Position numbers and translations under genes: made by a program. 64,000 nt of DNA from Sapria himalayana (lineage: Eukaryota > Streptophyta > Magnoliopsida > Malpighiales > Rafflesiaceae): positions 744,001-808,000 of the forward strand of contig JAREIK010001468.1 in assembly GCA_029783825.1 (NCBI GenBank), written 5' to 3'. This document shows positions 27,501 to 41,638 of this stretch, in pieces. Under the pieces are notes generated by a model that was not told the origin of the DNA, did not search any database, and saw only the letters and a list, made by a program, of their open reading frames with translations. Each line of letters starts with the position of its first letter. The stretch's first letter is position 1.

Positions 27501-30500
27501 GTACCCACTATGCACAACAAGCATGTATAGTAGGTGCGCAAGAATTATGGGCAGTGGGGGGGAGAATTGTGTGCAATGTATGATATCAACCCAAGGTTGG
27601 TATTAATATTTGTGTGTGATACCAACTCACTATTGATATCAATATTTATAAGTGACATCAATTCAATGTTTGTGTGAATCAAGAAAGCAATAATATGGTA
27701 TGATAGAGGTGTCAACCGGCACGGCCCGGCCCAGCATGGTTCAGCCGTGCCTAACCCGGCACGGCACTCCGGCACAGATTTGTCCCATGTCGGGTGTCCC
27801 GTGAGCCCGACCCCACGATGCCCCTCCCGCAAAAAAAGACCGCGGGTCGGGTCCGATTCGACCCGACCCACGGTCCCCCGTATCCCGAACCGCTTGGATA
27901 GGCAGGCCCGAGCGAGCCAGACAAGGCACGGCACGGCCCGCCGTGCCGGGCTCGGCCGTTTTTAAACCGGGCCGGACCATTTGACACCTCTATGGTATGA
28001 GTATGCAACACAATAACTAATTTCTACAATACACATTATAATAAAAACAAATCAAAAAGATGTTGACAAATATATTTATAGAGAGAGAGAGAGAGAGACC
28101 AAGAAGACTACAAAGTTTTAAAAGAGAAGTCGAATATTAGTGTCAGCCATGAGTTATCATAGTGTTCACTTATCATGACATTGCAAAGTACACAAAACGC
28201 ATCTCTAATATAATAATAAATATTTTCTATCATTTATGTATTACATCTCTAATAACCCATATTCTCACTACTGAGTTCAGACACTTAGATTATATACTCA
28301 AATAAACAGTTACAATACAAGTTATCACTCTTTATTCACTATTGTTTCTTGAATATTTTAATGGCTAATGGTAAACCAACAATATCTCCGAGGTTATAAT
28401 TCTTCACATTAATAATTTAACTTGTCATTTTATTCATCTCGCATGTTCTTTTTAAAATTATTATTTTTTAGACTTCGTTATGTAAATTACCTTTCGATTC
28501 AACTAAACTCTAATTTTATTATTTCTTACACAAATATAATCTTACAGGAACAAAAAAAAATGGAGAAAAAATTTATTTGTGACTAAGCAAAGTGGATCAT
28601 ATGTTTTTTTTTTTCTTCTATTTGTATGTTTTTTCACCAAATACTTAGGAGTTATTAATATTTTATTTATTGTAAACTTTGTCACTCACCTTTGAATAAT
28701 TATAAATATTTCTCATCATCTAGGCACTACAATTCTCGTAACTCATATTCTTACTTCAAACTTTTAGATTATATGGTCAAACTAACATTAAGTGAGTAAC
28801 ATATAACTAATTGAAAACCATAAATAACTCTAATATATAGTAATATCCAACTTGCCATTTTATAAGATAAAATCAATATAATATATTATAAATTATTTTT
28901 CAATTCAACTCAACTCTAATTTGTATTGTTTCTTACACTAATGTTGTCTTGCAGAATCAAAAAATGTTGAGAAAGAAATCAATTATGACTAAGCAAAATA
29001 GATTATTAATTTTTTTAGGAGTTATTAATTTGTTACTTGTTGTATCTCAATTGCCACCTACCTTTGAAAAAGCTTTTAAATATTGGATCCTAATATTAAA
29101 GATATCTTTATCATAAAATGTGAATAGTAAAGTAAGTCAATTAGTAAAGTACATCGGAGCTTTTTAACTATCCCGCCAAACTAGGTTAGTTCTTTTTATG
29201 CATTTAAAAAAATTAAAATCAATTTAATAAAAACATAAAAAAAATTAACAGTAATAATATATTAACATATATGATTGATAGTTTCGATAAATATTATAAT
29301 CATTGGATCATACACCAAATAATATTTGCTATAACACCCACACAAAATTGAGTTATAAAAAAGAAAAATAAATATTTTATTAAAATGACTTTAAGATTCT
29401 TTTTTGATAGAATTATTCTGAAATATTTTATAGAGATGCAATCATAACCATAAATTATCTCATCAAAAATCAATCAAATTTCTTTTTCTATCCTTTTTTC
29501 ACCATTCTCTTTTAAATCTTACATTTTTAGAGAAATTATTTAATTTATCTCATAATATCTTTGTTGTTTATTCTCTCTCCACATGACAAAAATATGACAC
29601 CTAAAACAACCAAGAGTGGAGTTCTTAATTACTATAGTACTCAAAAATAATTTAAGTATTATTCAATTGAGACTGATAAAATATTAATACATATCAATAT
29701 TATTTTTTAAGCATTACTTATTTTTTAACAAGTTCAAGAAAAATAAAGGTCTAAAATATATATCTAAATTTATTATTTTTCTTTACTCCTTTATAATCTC
29801 ATGTGGATCTTGAATTATAAAAAGAAAGAATCACTCATCGATTATATTTGAGCTTATTCATTTACATTATGTCTACACTCTTACTGAATCATCACATATA
29901 CTAACAAGTATATAACAAATAAACACTGTAGGAAGTGATGGTTCCCTAAAAAAATCTCCAATCCAGATGATTTAGTAGATCTAGAGTGTACTTCACTTTC
30001 AACTCAAGATGATCCTTCAAACGACACTCGTAATCAATCTCCAAAAGAAACAAATGAGTTGTACTCACCACCACATTTCACAAATATTGTCATACATTTG
30101 TTTTTTTTTCCTTTTATAATCTTTATTACTACTTGTCTTAACCGTACTATGATATATCAAATCTTTTTTTAAGATATTATCTCACTATTGATAAAATCAA
30201 ATCATATAAATAGAGAAATATTTGTTATTAGTCATAGATAATTGCTCACTAAAAAAATTTATTCAGATGCAAAGATATATCATCTTAAGTCAAATTATTA
30301 CGAGAATGTTCACTTAGATATTTAATATATATTAACGAGATATTCTCTCCAATAACAAAAATAACATTGGCCCAGCCTGGTATGAGGCATAGTTATAGAC
30401 TATGTCGGGCCATGCCTGGGCCGTCTGGCCCGTTTGACACCTCTAGATCTAGTACAAAGTTGAAATTCAAGATAATGATATTGGTAACATATTACATGCA

Positions 30501-33500
30501 TTGAATCAGGCACTTTCTTGAGTAGATTAAGTACCCTTATATTTCTATTATTTTTTAATGTGATAGTCAAATAACAAGATATATATCATTTTCACTCTGA
30601 TATTTCACGAGTAAACAAAATATATAGAGATGCCTTATTTTTTTTTCGAAAAAAAAAAATCAAGATTAAACTATTACTATAAACTACATTTCTACCGTAG
30701 ATTAGTCGTTCAATATTTTTATGAAGACCTAGAAGATATCTCATCATATATTTTTTTCTTTCAAATTTATAATTTTAGATATTTACACACCAACATGAGT
30801 GAGGACATTACAATTTATGCTATTTTTTTTTGTTTTTTTCTTTACTTCACATTATGGATAGGATCATTCTACTTGTGAGCTTCCCAAATAATTATCATTA
30901 TTAATCTTTTAACTATACCAAATTTTCATTTGTACATTTAATCTTTTAAAATTATTGAGTAAATTTATTTATTATTGATAATATTGTTTAGTTGTTACGT
31001 TTATCATTATTTAACTTCATAATTTATCAAATCATTTTATGAAATAAATGCACATCATCCTATTTTTCATCGTCTTCACTTCCAACTCTCTTGTCATCAT
31101 TATAAGGTTTCATAAAATTATTAGCATGATAATTATTCTTTAAAAAAATGAATAAGCTTTCAATTTTTTAATGATACCAAATGTAGATCATTTACCTGTG
31201 ATATTAACTGAAATCTAGGAGTATACCTTCAGCCGAAAATTCAACATGTGCTTCATGAGTTGGACACTCCGAATTGTCACCCAATCCATCATCACCAAGA
31301 ATCTTGGAAAGCAATGACTCTAGAAAATGACAGATAAAAAATTGTAATTACAAATAAATTGCTGTCACATTTGGATGCCACACAACCATGCAAATCACAG
31401 TAGAACCAGATTTGGCCTGGTGGTGCTCAACACCCTGTACAGCCAGGCTAAGCCTGGTTGCAAAAAAGAACAGTTGCTATCTACAGCGGCGGATTGTTTC
31501 AAGTTTCAATTACCTGATTTATCTTCTACATCTGAAGCATTACTGTGGTTAACAGGAGGATCAGACAACTTGCTGTGCCAATAGAATTGCAATTAGAGTG
31601 AGTATGATGAAACCCAAAAACATGAAATTTTTGCCACACATATCACATATTGAAATTAGGTCATATTCTTCAGAGAAAGCTCGTTTGGTTCATTAGTGGG
31701 AAATAAAAATTAAGTAAGCACTAACCGTTTTGAGCATATAGAACTTGAGGGATCACCGGATCGATCATCTGATTCAGGATAACATTTTTTTTGTCGATCA
31801 AAATTAATGAATTTGAGTGAAGCCTTATTTTTCAATGATTAGGACAGCTAGAAGAAGAAGAGGGGAGACAAACCAAGAAGCGCACCTTCTTCCTTGACTT
31901 TGAGAGAACGAATTGGGGTTATCCTGGGAAGGGTCACTGGGGGCGATCCCTTTGCATTAGACATGACTGTTGGGTCCATGGTCTCTTCTTCTCTTTTTCC
32001 TTTCAGTGTTTAACAAACAGATCAAAGTATTGCAGCAGTAATTGTTAAAACAAAGGCAAACTATAATATCTACATCAAATAATTGTTAAAATAATAAGAT
32101 ATCTTGGCAAGACTTTCATAAATATGTCAACTAGTTAATATCAACTAAGAATATAAAACTATTATAGTGTAAAAATAACATTTAGACAATCTTACTCAAA
32201 CAAATCATAAAGGCTATGTATGTGTGAAGAGTTCGAAGCCGAAACTTACTGCTCTTAGAGGAAGGCACTTGACATCACACCAAGACATGACCTCAGATAT
32301 GGTGAAGAAATATATAGGATACGATCTTTATGTTCTTCGTCCATTGTTGAATACTAGATTTAAAGTTTTATGTTGCCCTAACTGACTATCATAGTAGAGA
32401 ATAACAAAATAAATGGCTACAAAACTAATCTACTCAAGCATATGCAAGATCCAAAAAAAAAAAAAAAAAAAAAAACTTAGCGGTGGTTACGACTTACGAT
32501 CATCATCTTATACTTATATACAAGATTTAGATGCTACAATCTCTTACTTACTTTTCTAAGAGATAAAATTTCAAGAAAAATAAAATAATTTATAGTAATT
32601 TTAATACCTCACTAACTAAAGATGCTCATGATCACTAAACAAAATACTAGGTCTTGCAAATTTCTTCATATCAAAATTCAAGTCACATAAATAAAATAAA
32701 ATCAAAACTCATATACAATGAGAAAATCTAATTGGGGCTGCAAATAGGTTGGGTGATCTCATAAATAGTCCAATAAAATAAAAAATAATAAAAAACTATA
32801 AAATTATAAGATGTAACATTCTCCCTCAGATTGGTACGAAAATATCTAGAAAAACAAATTTTGATGAGAAAAATATAAGTTGAGACCTCCTCATGGTCTT
32901 ATCCCAAATCTTCCTTCTGACCAATAAACATATCATATTATGTGTTTCACTAGTTATAATAATAATTTTATCCTAAATCATTCGCATGAAAAAAAGATAT
33001 TCAATATTTGTGTTTCATTTGTTGCTGAATATTATATTGGAGATCATATATCACACTGGCTGACTATTATAGTAGAGAATTAAAAAAAAAATGACTAAAT
33101 ATATAATCTGCTGAAGTATATGCAAGATCCAAAAGAAGCTCACATATAATTACAATCATCTTATACCTTGCCTCCATACAAGATCTGAATAGTATAATAT
33201 GACTTATTTTTTCAAAAAATAATATTTCAATAAAATTAAAGTTATAGTAAATTACCTCGATATGCACGATGATATCCAATAATAATCTAAAGACCCGACT
33301 AGCTGAAGATGTATGTGATTACTATACGAAATATCAAGTCTTAGAAATTCTTCATATTAAACTTCAAACAATATAAACAAAACATAACAATAAATTAAAT
33401 ATCTCAATAATAAAAGGATACAAGTAAAGCTCTTACATATTTGACGAATTTAACAGAGGTAGCCCACAGATTAGGTGCTCCAATAAATAATGTAATAAAA

Positions 33501-34380
33501 TAAAAAATAACAAAAAACTACAAAATCATATACTACATGTGAATTCAAATAATTAATATGTAATGGATTATATCTAAAAACTTATTTGCATACCTTAATA
33601 TGTAATGGATTATATCTAAGTGAAAATATTAAAAAAATATACATAAAAAAAAAATAATGTAATGGATTATATCTAAAAAGTTATTTGAATATATTAAAAA
33701 AATATATTCAAATAATGAATTCAAATAATGTAATGGATTATATCTATTAAAAGTGATTTCAAGTCCTAAAAACTTATTTTTATACCTTAATATGTAATGG
33801 ATTATATCTAAGTGAATATATTAAAAAAATATATAAAAAAAATAATTATACTAACTATATAAACTAAATAAGAAATAATATGATAGTTAATATTTCCTAT
33901 AATTTTTTTATAAATAATTAAGTCAACTATGTAAATTACATCCAATAAAAAATGCATACATAAATCGAGAGAAATACATGTTAAATCACAAGATAAGAGA
34001 TCACTCTATAACAGTATCAACCACATATCTCCTTGATGACAAGACAATCTCTTTTTTCGAATAATTCACCTCTATACTAAAAAAAATTGAATCTTTTAAA
34101 ACTTCTTATAAAATCTACAAATTATATCAGATTGTGTTCCTCAAAATACAAATTATTACTCCATACATACTACATTTTCATTATCATCATGAAGAAAAAT
34201 ATTCTTTGAATCTCATAGAATATCCTCCAATTTGTGAGAAATCATAAATGAAATATGAAATCCATACGAAGATTTAGATATCCTGAGTGAACTCATTTGC
34301 TACAAGTCTTTTACTCATTCGCTAAAAGACTTAGATATCTTTGTATCATCGAAAAAAGTAATAAAAAAATTAAGAAAAAG

Positions 34381-34417
<37 letters not shown>

Positions 34418-37400
34418 TATAATAAATATGAAATTGAGTGTTAAATATAATTCTATTATCTATTTCAGAGAGCAATCGAAAGAGCAAGACCAAAAGGATC
34501 AACTATATGATCATCTAGCTCTTTGATATACTCATCTTTGGTTTAAATAGACTATGTAAGTCCTCTCTTCCAAGCATAGACTCTGAGCCATAGGAGATCA
34601 ATCTCTTAATCTCAGATTCATCATAAGTCTGAACTACAATAGACTCAATAGCTACTATGTCATACAAAATCAAGTGGGATTTTCTCATGGTGATCCTTAC
34701 TCCCTCTAAAATCAATTTTATCTTAGCTTATTGATACATATGATGACTCTATATAAGTATCATCATAATATGATAAAAAAGTTTAGATATAACAGACCAA
34801 TAATTCTTTTTAAATTAGAGATTAAAATAAATTTATTGAAAAAGAAAAAATAATAAGTTCATATATATCTTATTGGGTAATACCTTTTTTAGGCTCACTA
34901 AAAAATGATTTCTACTCATAAAGATTAACATCAAAATTTATTAAAATCTTATTAATCTCTAATAAAAAAATAATGTGTATTTCTCTTTGGTACTAAAATA
35001 TCCAACAAAAGCAGACTTCAAAGCCAAAGGTACCAACACTTAAAATCCCGAGGAAAGATTATAAATAAAATAAATACTCCAAAAAATTCTTAGAAATAAA
35101 TTATATGATTTTTCTACAAAAAACAAGATTTGAAAAAAAAAATACTAAGAAAAAAATAAAAGAAATTACCTAATTGATGAGGTAATTTATGATGAAAATC
35201 ATATCTCTAAAAATACTTTGAAACACTCTAAATGAGCAATATCAACTAAATTTTTATTTTTTTTAGCCACCCAATTTTATTTGGGTGTGTCAGAACAAGA
35301 AGTCTAGTATATAATCTTGTATTTCACATAGAAAGTATTGAATCTATCTGAGATTTATCCTAATACAAGTCACTATTTATTTTTTAAATATTATTATGAA
35401 ATTAATTTTAAATTATTTTATAAAATATCTAAAAAAAATAAAACATTTATAATCTAATATTTAAAAAAAGTACAAAAGTATATCATAAGCTATCATCAAT
35501 AAAGACATCAATCATCTGAAGACCTCTCTAGTCGCATCTCTACAAAAACCTCAAATATCTAAATGTATTAAATTGATCAAGTTCTTACTCACATCAATCT
35601 TATGGACAAGATAATAAACTATAATATACTTTTCTAACTATCATATCTTATACTATTTAATAGAAATACTCTTAAGACAAAATAAAGTATTCACAACTTG
35701 GTGAGAAAAAAAAATAAAATAGAAAATACAGTAAACAAGTATCAAATTCTATTTTTTGTCTATAAATATAATTTCAAATAAAAAAAGTATGCTACATCCA
35801 TATATTATTGATGTTCTGTCATGCTTAAAAAATTAGAATAAAGGACAAAAAAATATTAAAGATAAAATCAAAAAATTATAAGTGGATGATGACTTATACA
35901 AAAACAATAATATCGAATATTAAAGCTGTTACAATCCGAACAAAAAAAATGACATTATATTTCTGTCATCGCATTGACGACTTCATTTGACAATCTTTAT
36001 TTGTATTTTTTTAAGCATTTAGATTTATATTTTCAAACATTGTGTATCTTTTTATGTATTTTTTTACATTGATATTCATATACATTACATTTTCAACTTA
36101 GATTTTAAAAAAGATTGATTTTTGAAATTTTTATATATGTGTGTGTATATATAGAGACAAAAGAAAAGAGGCCAAGTGTCAAACTCACATATCCAAATAG
36201 GGGTGATTAGCTTGGGGCCCTACCTCCAGCATAGGGTAGGCAAGGCTATCGCATTTGCTAGCCAATAGCATATGCAAGCTATGAAGGCTAATGCCCTCTA
36301 GCATGGGTTTCGTGCATGGCCTAGTCGTGTCAGGTTTATCCCAAGTCAAACTCAACCCAGCATGACTTGGCATGCCTCATTTCCCAAATTGGGGTGATTG
36401 GGCCTTGTCTGGCTTCCCTTCCTGACATCATTTTGGCACGACACAATGGTCCAACTATGCCTTAAAAATAAATTGTGCTGAGATGGCACGACTCATTACA
36501 CATCTCTAGTCAAACTAAATATTATCATACTCAATAGTTTTTAAAGAATCATCCTTTGCAACCACAATATTTAAAAAATATTGAATAAAAGATAATGAAA
36601 ATAAATATCATTAGCAATATGAGTACTAGAAAAGTTGTATTACTTGAAGGTCAAGAACGGTTTGTTGTGGCCTTAGCAGAGAGGAATCCCAAGTATCCCA
36701 TCCAGTAGAAGTTACAGTAAAAAAACTCAGTGAGAACCACTAGATTGCTATGGTGGTCAAAATTTCTCTTAATACTATGTAATACTCTCAATTCGACTTT
36801 CTCTCTAAAAATAATAACCTAAGAAGCACAGACACGAACATAGACATGAGAATATGACACGACAGAATGTAGGGACGTGACAAATTTTAAAAAACTAGGA
36901 TACGGATATAGCTAAGATACGACATGATAAAAAAAATAAAAATAAAAATTATTTTCTTTATAAATATTAGGTATTTTATAAAATAAAAATATTATATTTT
37001 TATTTTATTTTATAAGATAATATTTATAATTATCTTATTTTATAAAATAATATTTTATAATTATCTTATATTATATAAAAATATATTTTTTTTTATTTTA
37101 TAAAATAAAAATATTTTATTTTATTTTATCAAAATAGCCCCCCTCCCCCCCAGAATCGCACCCTGCCTCCCCACAGAATCGCGCCCGCCCCTTGCCTCCC
37201 CACAAATCATGCCTGCCCTTACCTCCCTACAAATCACACCCGGCCCCCGCCGCCCAACAGAATCAGTCATTCGACATCATGGGCAACATTGGCCACTAGA
37301 CGTTGTCGGACGTCAGCATTGTCGACATGGATATGGCAGCCGACGCATCCGTCCGATACGCCACATGGCGTATCGGATAATGATTGGTCAATGATATGTC

Positions 37401-40400
37401 ACATAACGTATCAAACACGTATCAGTATCGTGTCCTTACCGTGTCCATGTGTCCAACACGTGGACATGGCTATAGGGAGCCGTATCCATGCTTCCTTGAT
37501 AATAACTAATAATTTTTTCTAACATGATTCCAATTTCTATAGTGTATACCTTCAACTAAGGCTCTACTGTCTTTACTATAAGTACTACACCACTACGAAT
37601 AATTCTGATTTTCAAATCTAATAACCAAAATATTTAATCTCCTACATAAACATGTTGTCTAGAAAACAAAAAAAAAATATCCAAGAAAAATAGGGTTTCA
37701 AAGTAGCCAAAACCTACAACCAAGTGAACCAAAAAATAAAGTTTTGAGGCAAATAAAACCCACTACAAAAAGAAGCTAAGAATTAGGGTTTCAGAGAAAC
37801 CAAAACTAACTGCCATGTCAACTAAAATTTCTGCTAAAATACAAGCAACACTACAATCGCTTTGATATGATTACATCGAATATCTAGCATAATATCAAAA
37901 TATATTTTTTTTATTATCTTAGATATGATTACAGATAAGAACACACTACAATCAAATATTATAAAAACTCTATCATACTTAAAAGACTAAGAAAATAATA
38001 AAAAACTTTACGTAAATAAAAATACTCTAAGTAAATAATAACATACAAAAATATGATAATACTCATACAGAGTCTAAGTTGTGATGATCTGAATTTCAAA
38101 CCAGGCAAAGTCACTAGTCATTAGTGGCATTGGACTCGACCAGAATGCAATTGGCATTTAATCAAAGATTTTTTGACTTTAGATTCATATTTTCAGACAT
38201 GAGTGTAGTTTTTTCATTTTTTATTATATTTCATTTTTTTCATATTAATGACATTTACAGTACATTTTACTTTTTAGTCTGTTTTCTTTTAAATAAAATG
38301 TACTTTTACTTTTATATTTACATATCATTACTATATTATTTATATATATACACACACACACACACACACTAAATTAAATTGTGCAATTATTTTAAAGTTT
38401 AAGGCAGTTGAGCCACTGGCCACAGCTCACTGCCCAGTCTAGTGGCTACTATCACCGCCGCAAACCAGGGCCATCAAGCCAGGCTGCTGGCTCATGGCTG
38501 CAACATGTTGCCTACAATGACTACCCAAGCAGCTTAGGTTAGCTGCGGGCCTAGCCAAGCATGACTGAGGCCTGATCATGGCAGTTATAGTGACCAGAAC
38601 CGAACGCAATTTGACATGGCTAAATGATTTGGTTGGGCCATTGGTCCTTGCGACTGGAGGTAGGAACCATGTTATGTCCGGCACTCCATAGTGGCCCGAC
38701 TAGGCCTAAAAAATTCAGATCCCCGATGGACACCTCTACTTAAAGTTTCCCGATCCTACAAATAAAAACAAAGATCATTCACAGAATTAAATTATTTTGA
38801 TTCTGTAAACTAACATGCTAATAAAGTAAAAGATTCAAACTAACATGATAAATTTTTGAAAGATAATTCAGAATTAAATTATTTAAAAAGATAATTCACA
38901 GAAAAAAACTAAAATAAAAATTAAAAATAAAAAAAAATACAATAAAGTAATAAAGATTCAAGTTGGATGCTACCACACAACATCCAGTGACTTAAATTTT
39001 TGTTATTTACAACAACAATATTTTCAGAACAAAAAAATAAGATAAAGATAATATGATTACATGTAAGTTGAGTATCAGCTTATATATCTATAATTCATGA
39101 ATCTAAAATAAAAATATAAGTAAAATAACCAGTTATACTTAAGAAAAAAATCTAATATTATCTTAAAGAGTAATTGTATATTTTCATCTCTAATAAGTAT
39201 AAATATCATAATTAATAAGCAATGTAAAAATCCCTGATAAATCTAATAATCAAGATGTCTCTCTCAATATTATATAAAACTCTATCTCTTCTAGAAATAA
39301 TACCCAAAAACTACCTATTATCTAAACCACCTTTTGCACTGTGTATTTTAAACTGAGGCTTTATGAAAATTTTCCTAATAAACAATAACACGGACACAGA
39401 TACGGAGATACGACACGACGAGATACATGAACATGATAAATTTTAAAAAACTATGATCCAAATACGGCTAGGACATAGCATGGTTAAATAAAATAAAGAT
39501 AAAATGTATAATTATTTTTATAAATATTAAGTATTTTATAAAATAAAATAAAAAAATTTATTTTATAAAATAAAACAATATTTATATTTATATTTATAAA
39601 TATTATTATTTTATATAAATTAAAATAATAAAAATAATTATCTCTATAAAATAAAATAATTATCTGTAATATCCAATATTTAGATTAATCATAATTATAT
39701 TTCATTCATATGTCTAATGGGCAACAATGTCAATTGAGTAAAAACAAAAAAAAATTAAATTTTTCAAAAATTTTTAATTCTCATGATGACGCCATCATAT
39801 ATAAGTATCTTACAAGAATATTTAAGATATCCAACATTTAAAATAAAATTTTTAGCATAAACACCATTCCTTGTCTAGACAAAAATTAGGTCCTATGAAT
39901 TTTTGATTCATCCATAAACACATGTAACAAGTACAAACAACTCTCACACAATTACTACATAATTAACACAAATCACATAACATCAATGCCTACTACACTC
40001 CCACCACAAAATATCATTACTACACTACACTTTACACCACACTACACACCACATTGCACTCCATTATGCATACACTTACACATCCACATTCACTCAGTTA
40101 TTAAAGACACTCCTAAAATACATGCACCACGAAGCACCAGCAAAAGCACCTCGCCTTAAATACCATTTCCGAAAGGTGATGGAGGCACCAAAAAATGATA
40201 AACCGCTCCCAAGCATGCCTCTCCTTATCGAATAAGTTATTGTTGTAGCACATTCTTGGAACGAGTTATCATCATAGCTTGTTCTTACCGCAACAAATAA
40301 ATTTAACTTACAATCCTAGTTCATTCCTTGGAATGAGCTACTAGCATAGATCATTCCGGCTATCATTGTAACTCAATCCATACTTGTATTACTATACATG

Positions 40401-40649
40401 TATAAATGTACATATAGCTATATATACATATATATAGCTATAATATATGTATAACTATATGTACATATATACAACTATACACAAAAAAGTTATATAAATA
40501 TGTATACATATGTATATATATACACAAAAGACATATATGCACATGTACATATATACAACTATATACACACAAAAAGCATATATATACATATATGTATACT
40601 ATGTATATGCACATATATGTATACATATGTATATCTATATCCATACTTG

Positions 40650-40680
<31 letters not shown>

Positions 40681-41600
40681 TTACACAAATATATAAATAT
40701 ATATTGAATTATTAAAATTATATTATTTTATATTAAAATTTTAAATATTGATTTTGTTAGAAAAGACTATATTTTATTTTTTTATTTGGTATCTTGTATT
40801 TAATTATATTCATTAATATATAAAAATTATAGATAATATTTAATAAAATATATATTTTTTATATATATTATCTTGAGTGTACTCAAAAAAAAACTTGTGC
40901 TTTAATTGTTTCTTGCACCTCTAGACTCCAAATATTTTTATTTCCCAATGTTTCTTGCGCGGTAAATATTAATAATATTTTATTTTTATGTTTGATGTGA
41001 TATATTTGAAGTTATTAAAGGCATGACTAAAATGCATGCACCACAAAGCACTAACAAAAGTACCTTGCCTTGGGTGAAACACAACCATTTCCAAAAAGCA
41101 ATGAAGGCTCCAAAAAATGGTAAGCCTCACCCAAGCATGCCTCACCTTGTCAAACAAGCTACTATTGTAGCACGTTCTTAGAATGACCTGTCGACATAGC
41201 TTGTTCATGGAACAAGTAGATTAAGCTACTATCATAGCTCATTCCTTGGAATGAGCAACTAGCATAGATCATTCCTACTATCATTGTAACTCGATCTAGG
41301 AACAAGCTATAACATGTATAACTATACATGTATAAATGTACATATAGCTATACTACATGTATAACTATATGTACATATATACAAATATACACACACAAAA
41401 GGCTTATATACATATATGTATACATATGTATTTATATGCACAAAAGACATATATATGCATATGTACATATATACAGCTATATACACACAAGGCTTATATA
41501 TATACAAATATGTATACTATGTATATGTACATATATGTATACATATGTATATTTATACCCACACTTGTACATATATATATACAAATATATCTATACACAG

Positions 41601-41638
<38 letters not shown>

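Noticed and set aside
34515..34715. Minus-strand 66-codon ORF as a copia integrase fragment
   Set aside because: The general pattern resembles the pre-integrase region, but no diagnostic HH-CC or GHxS motif can be read, so it is mentioned only as a possible fossil.
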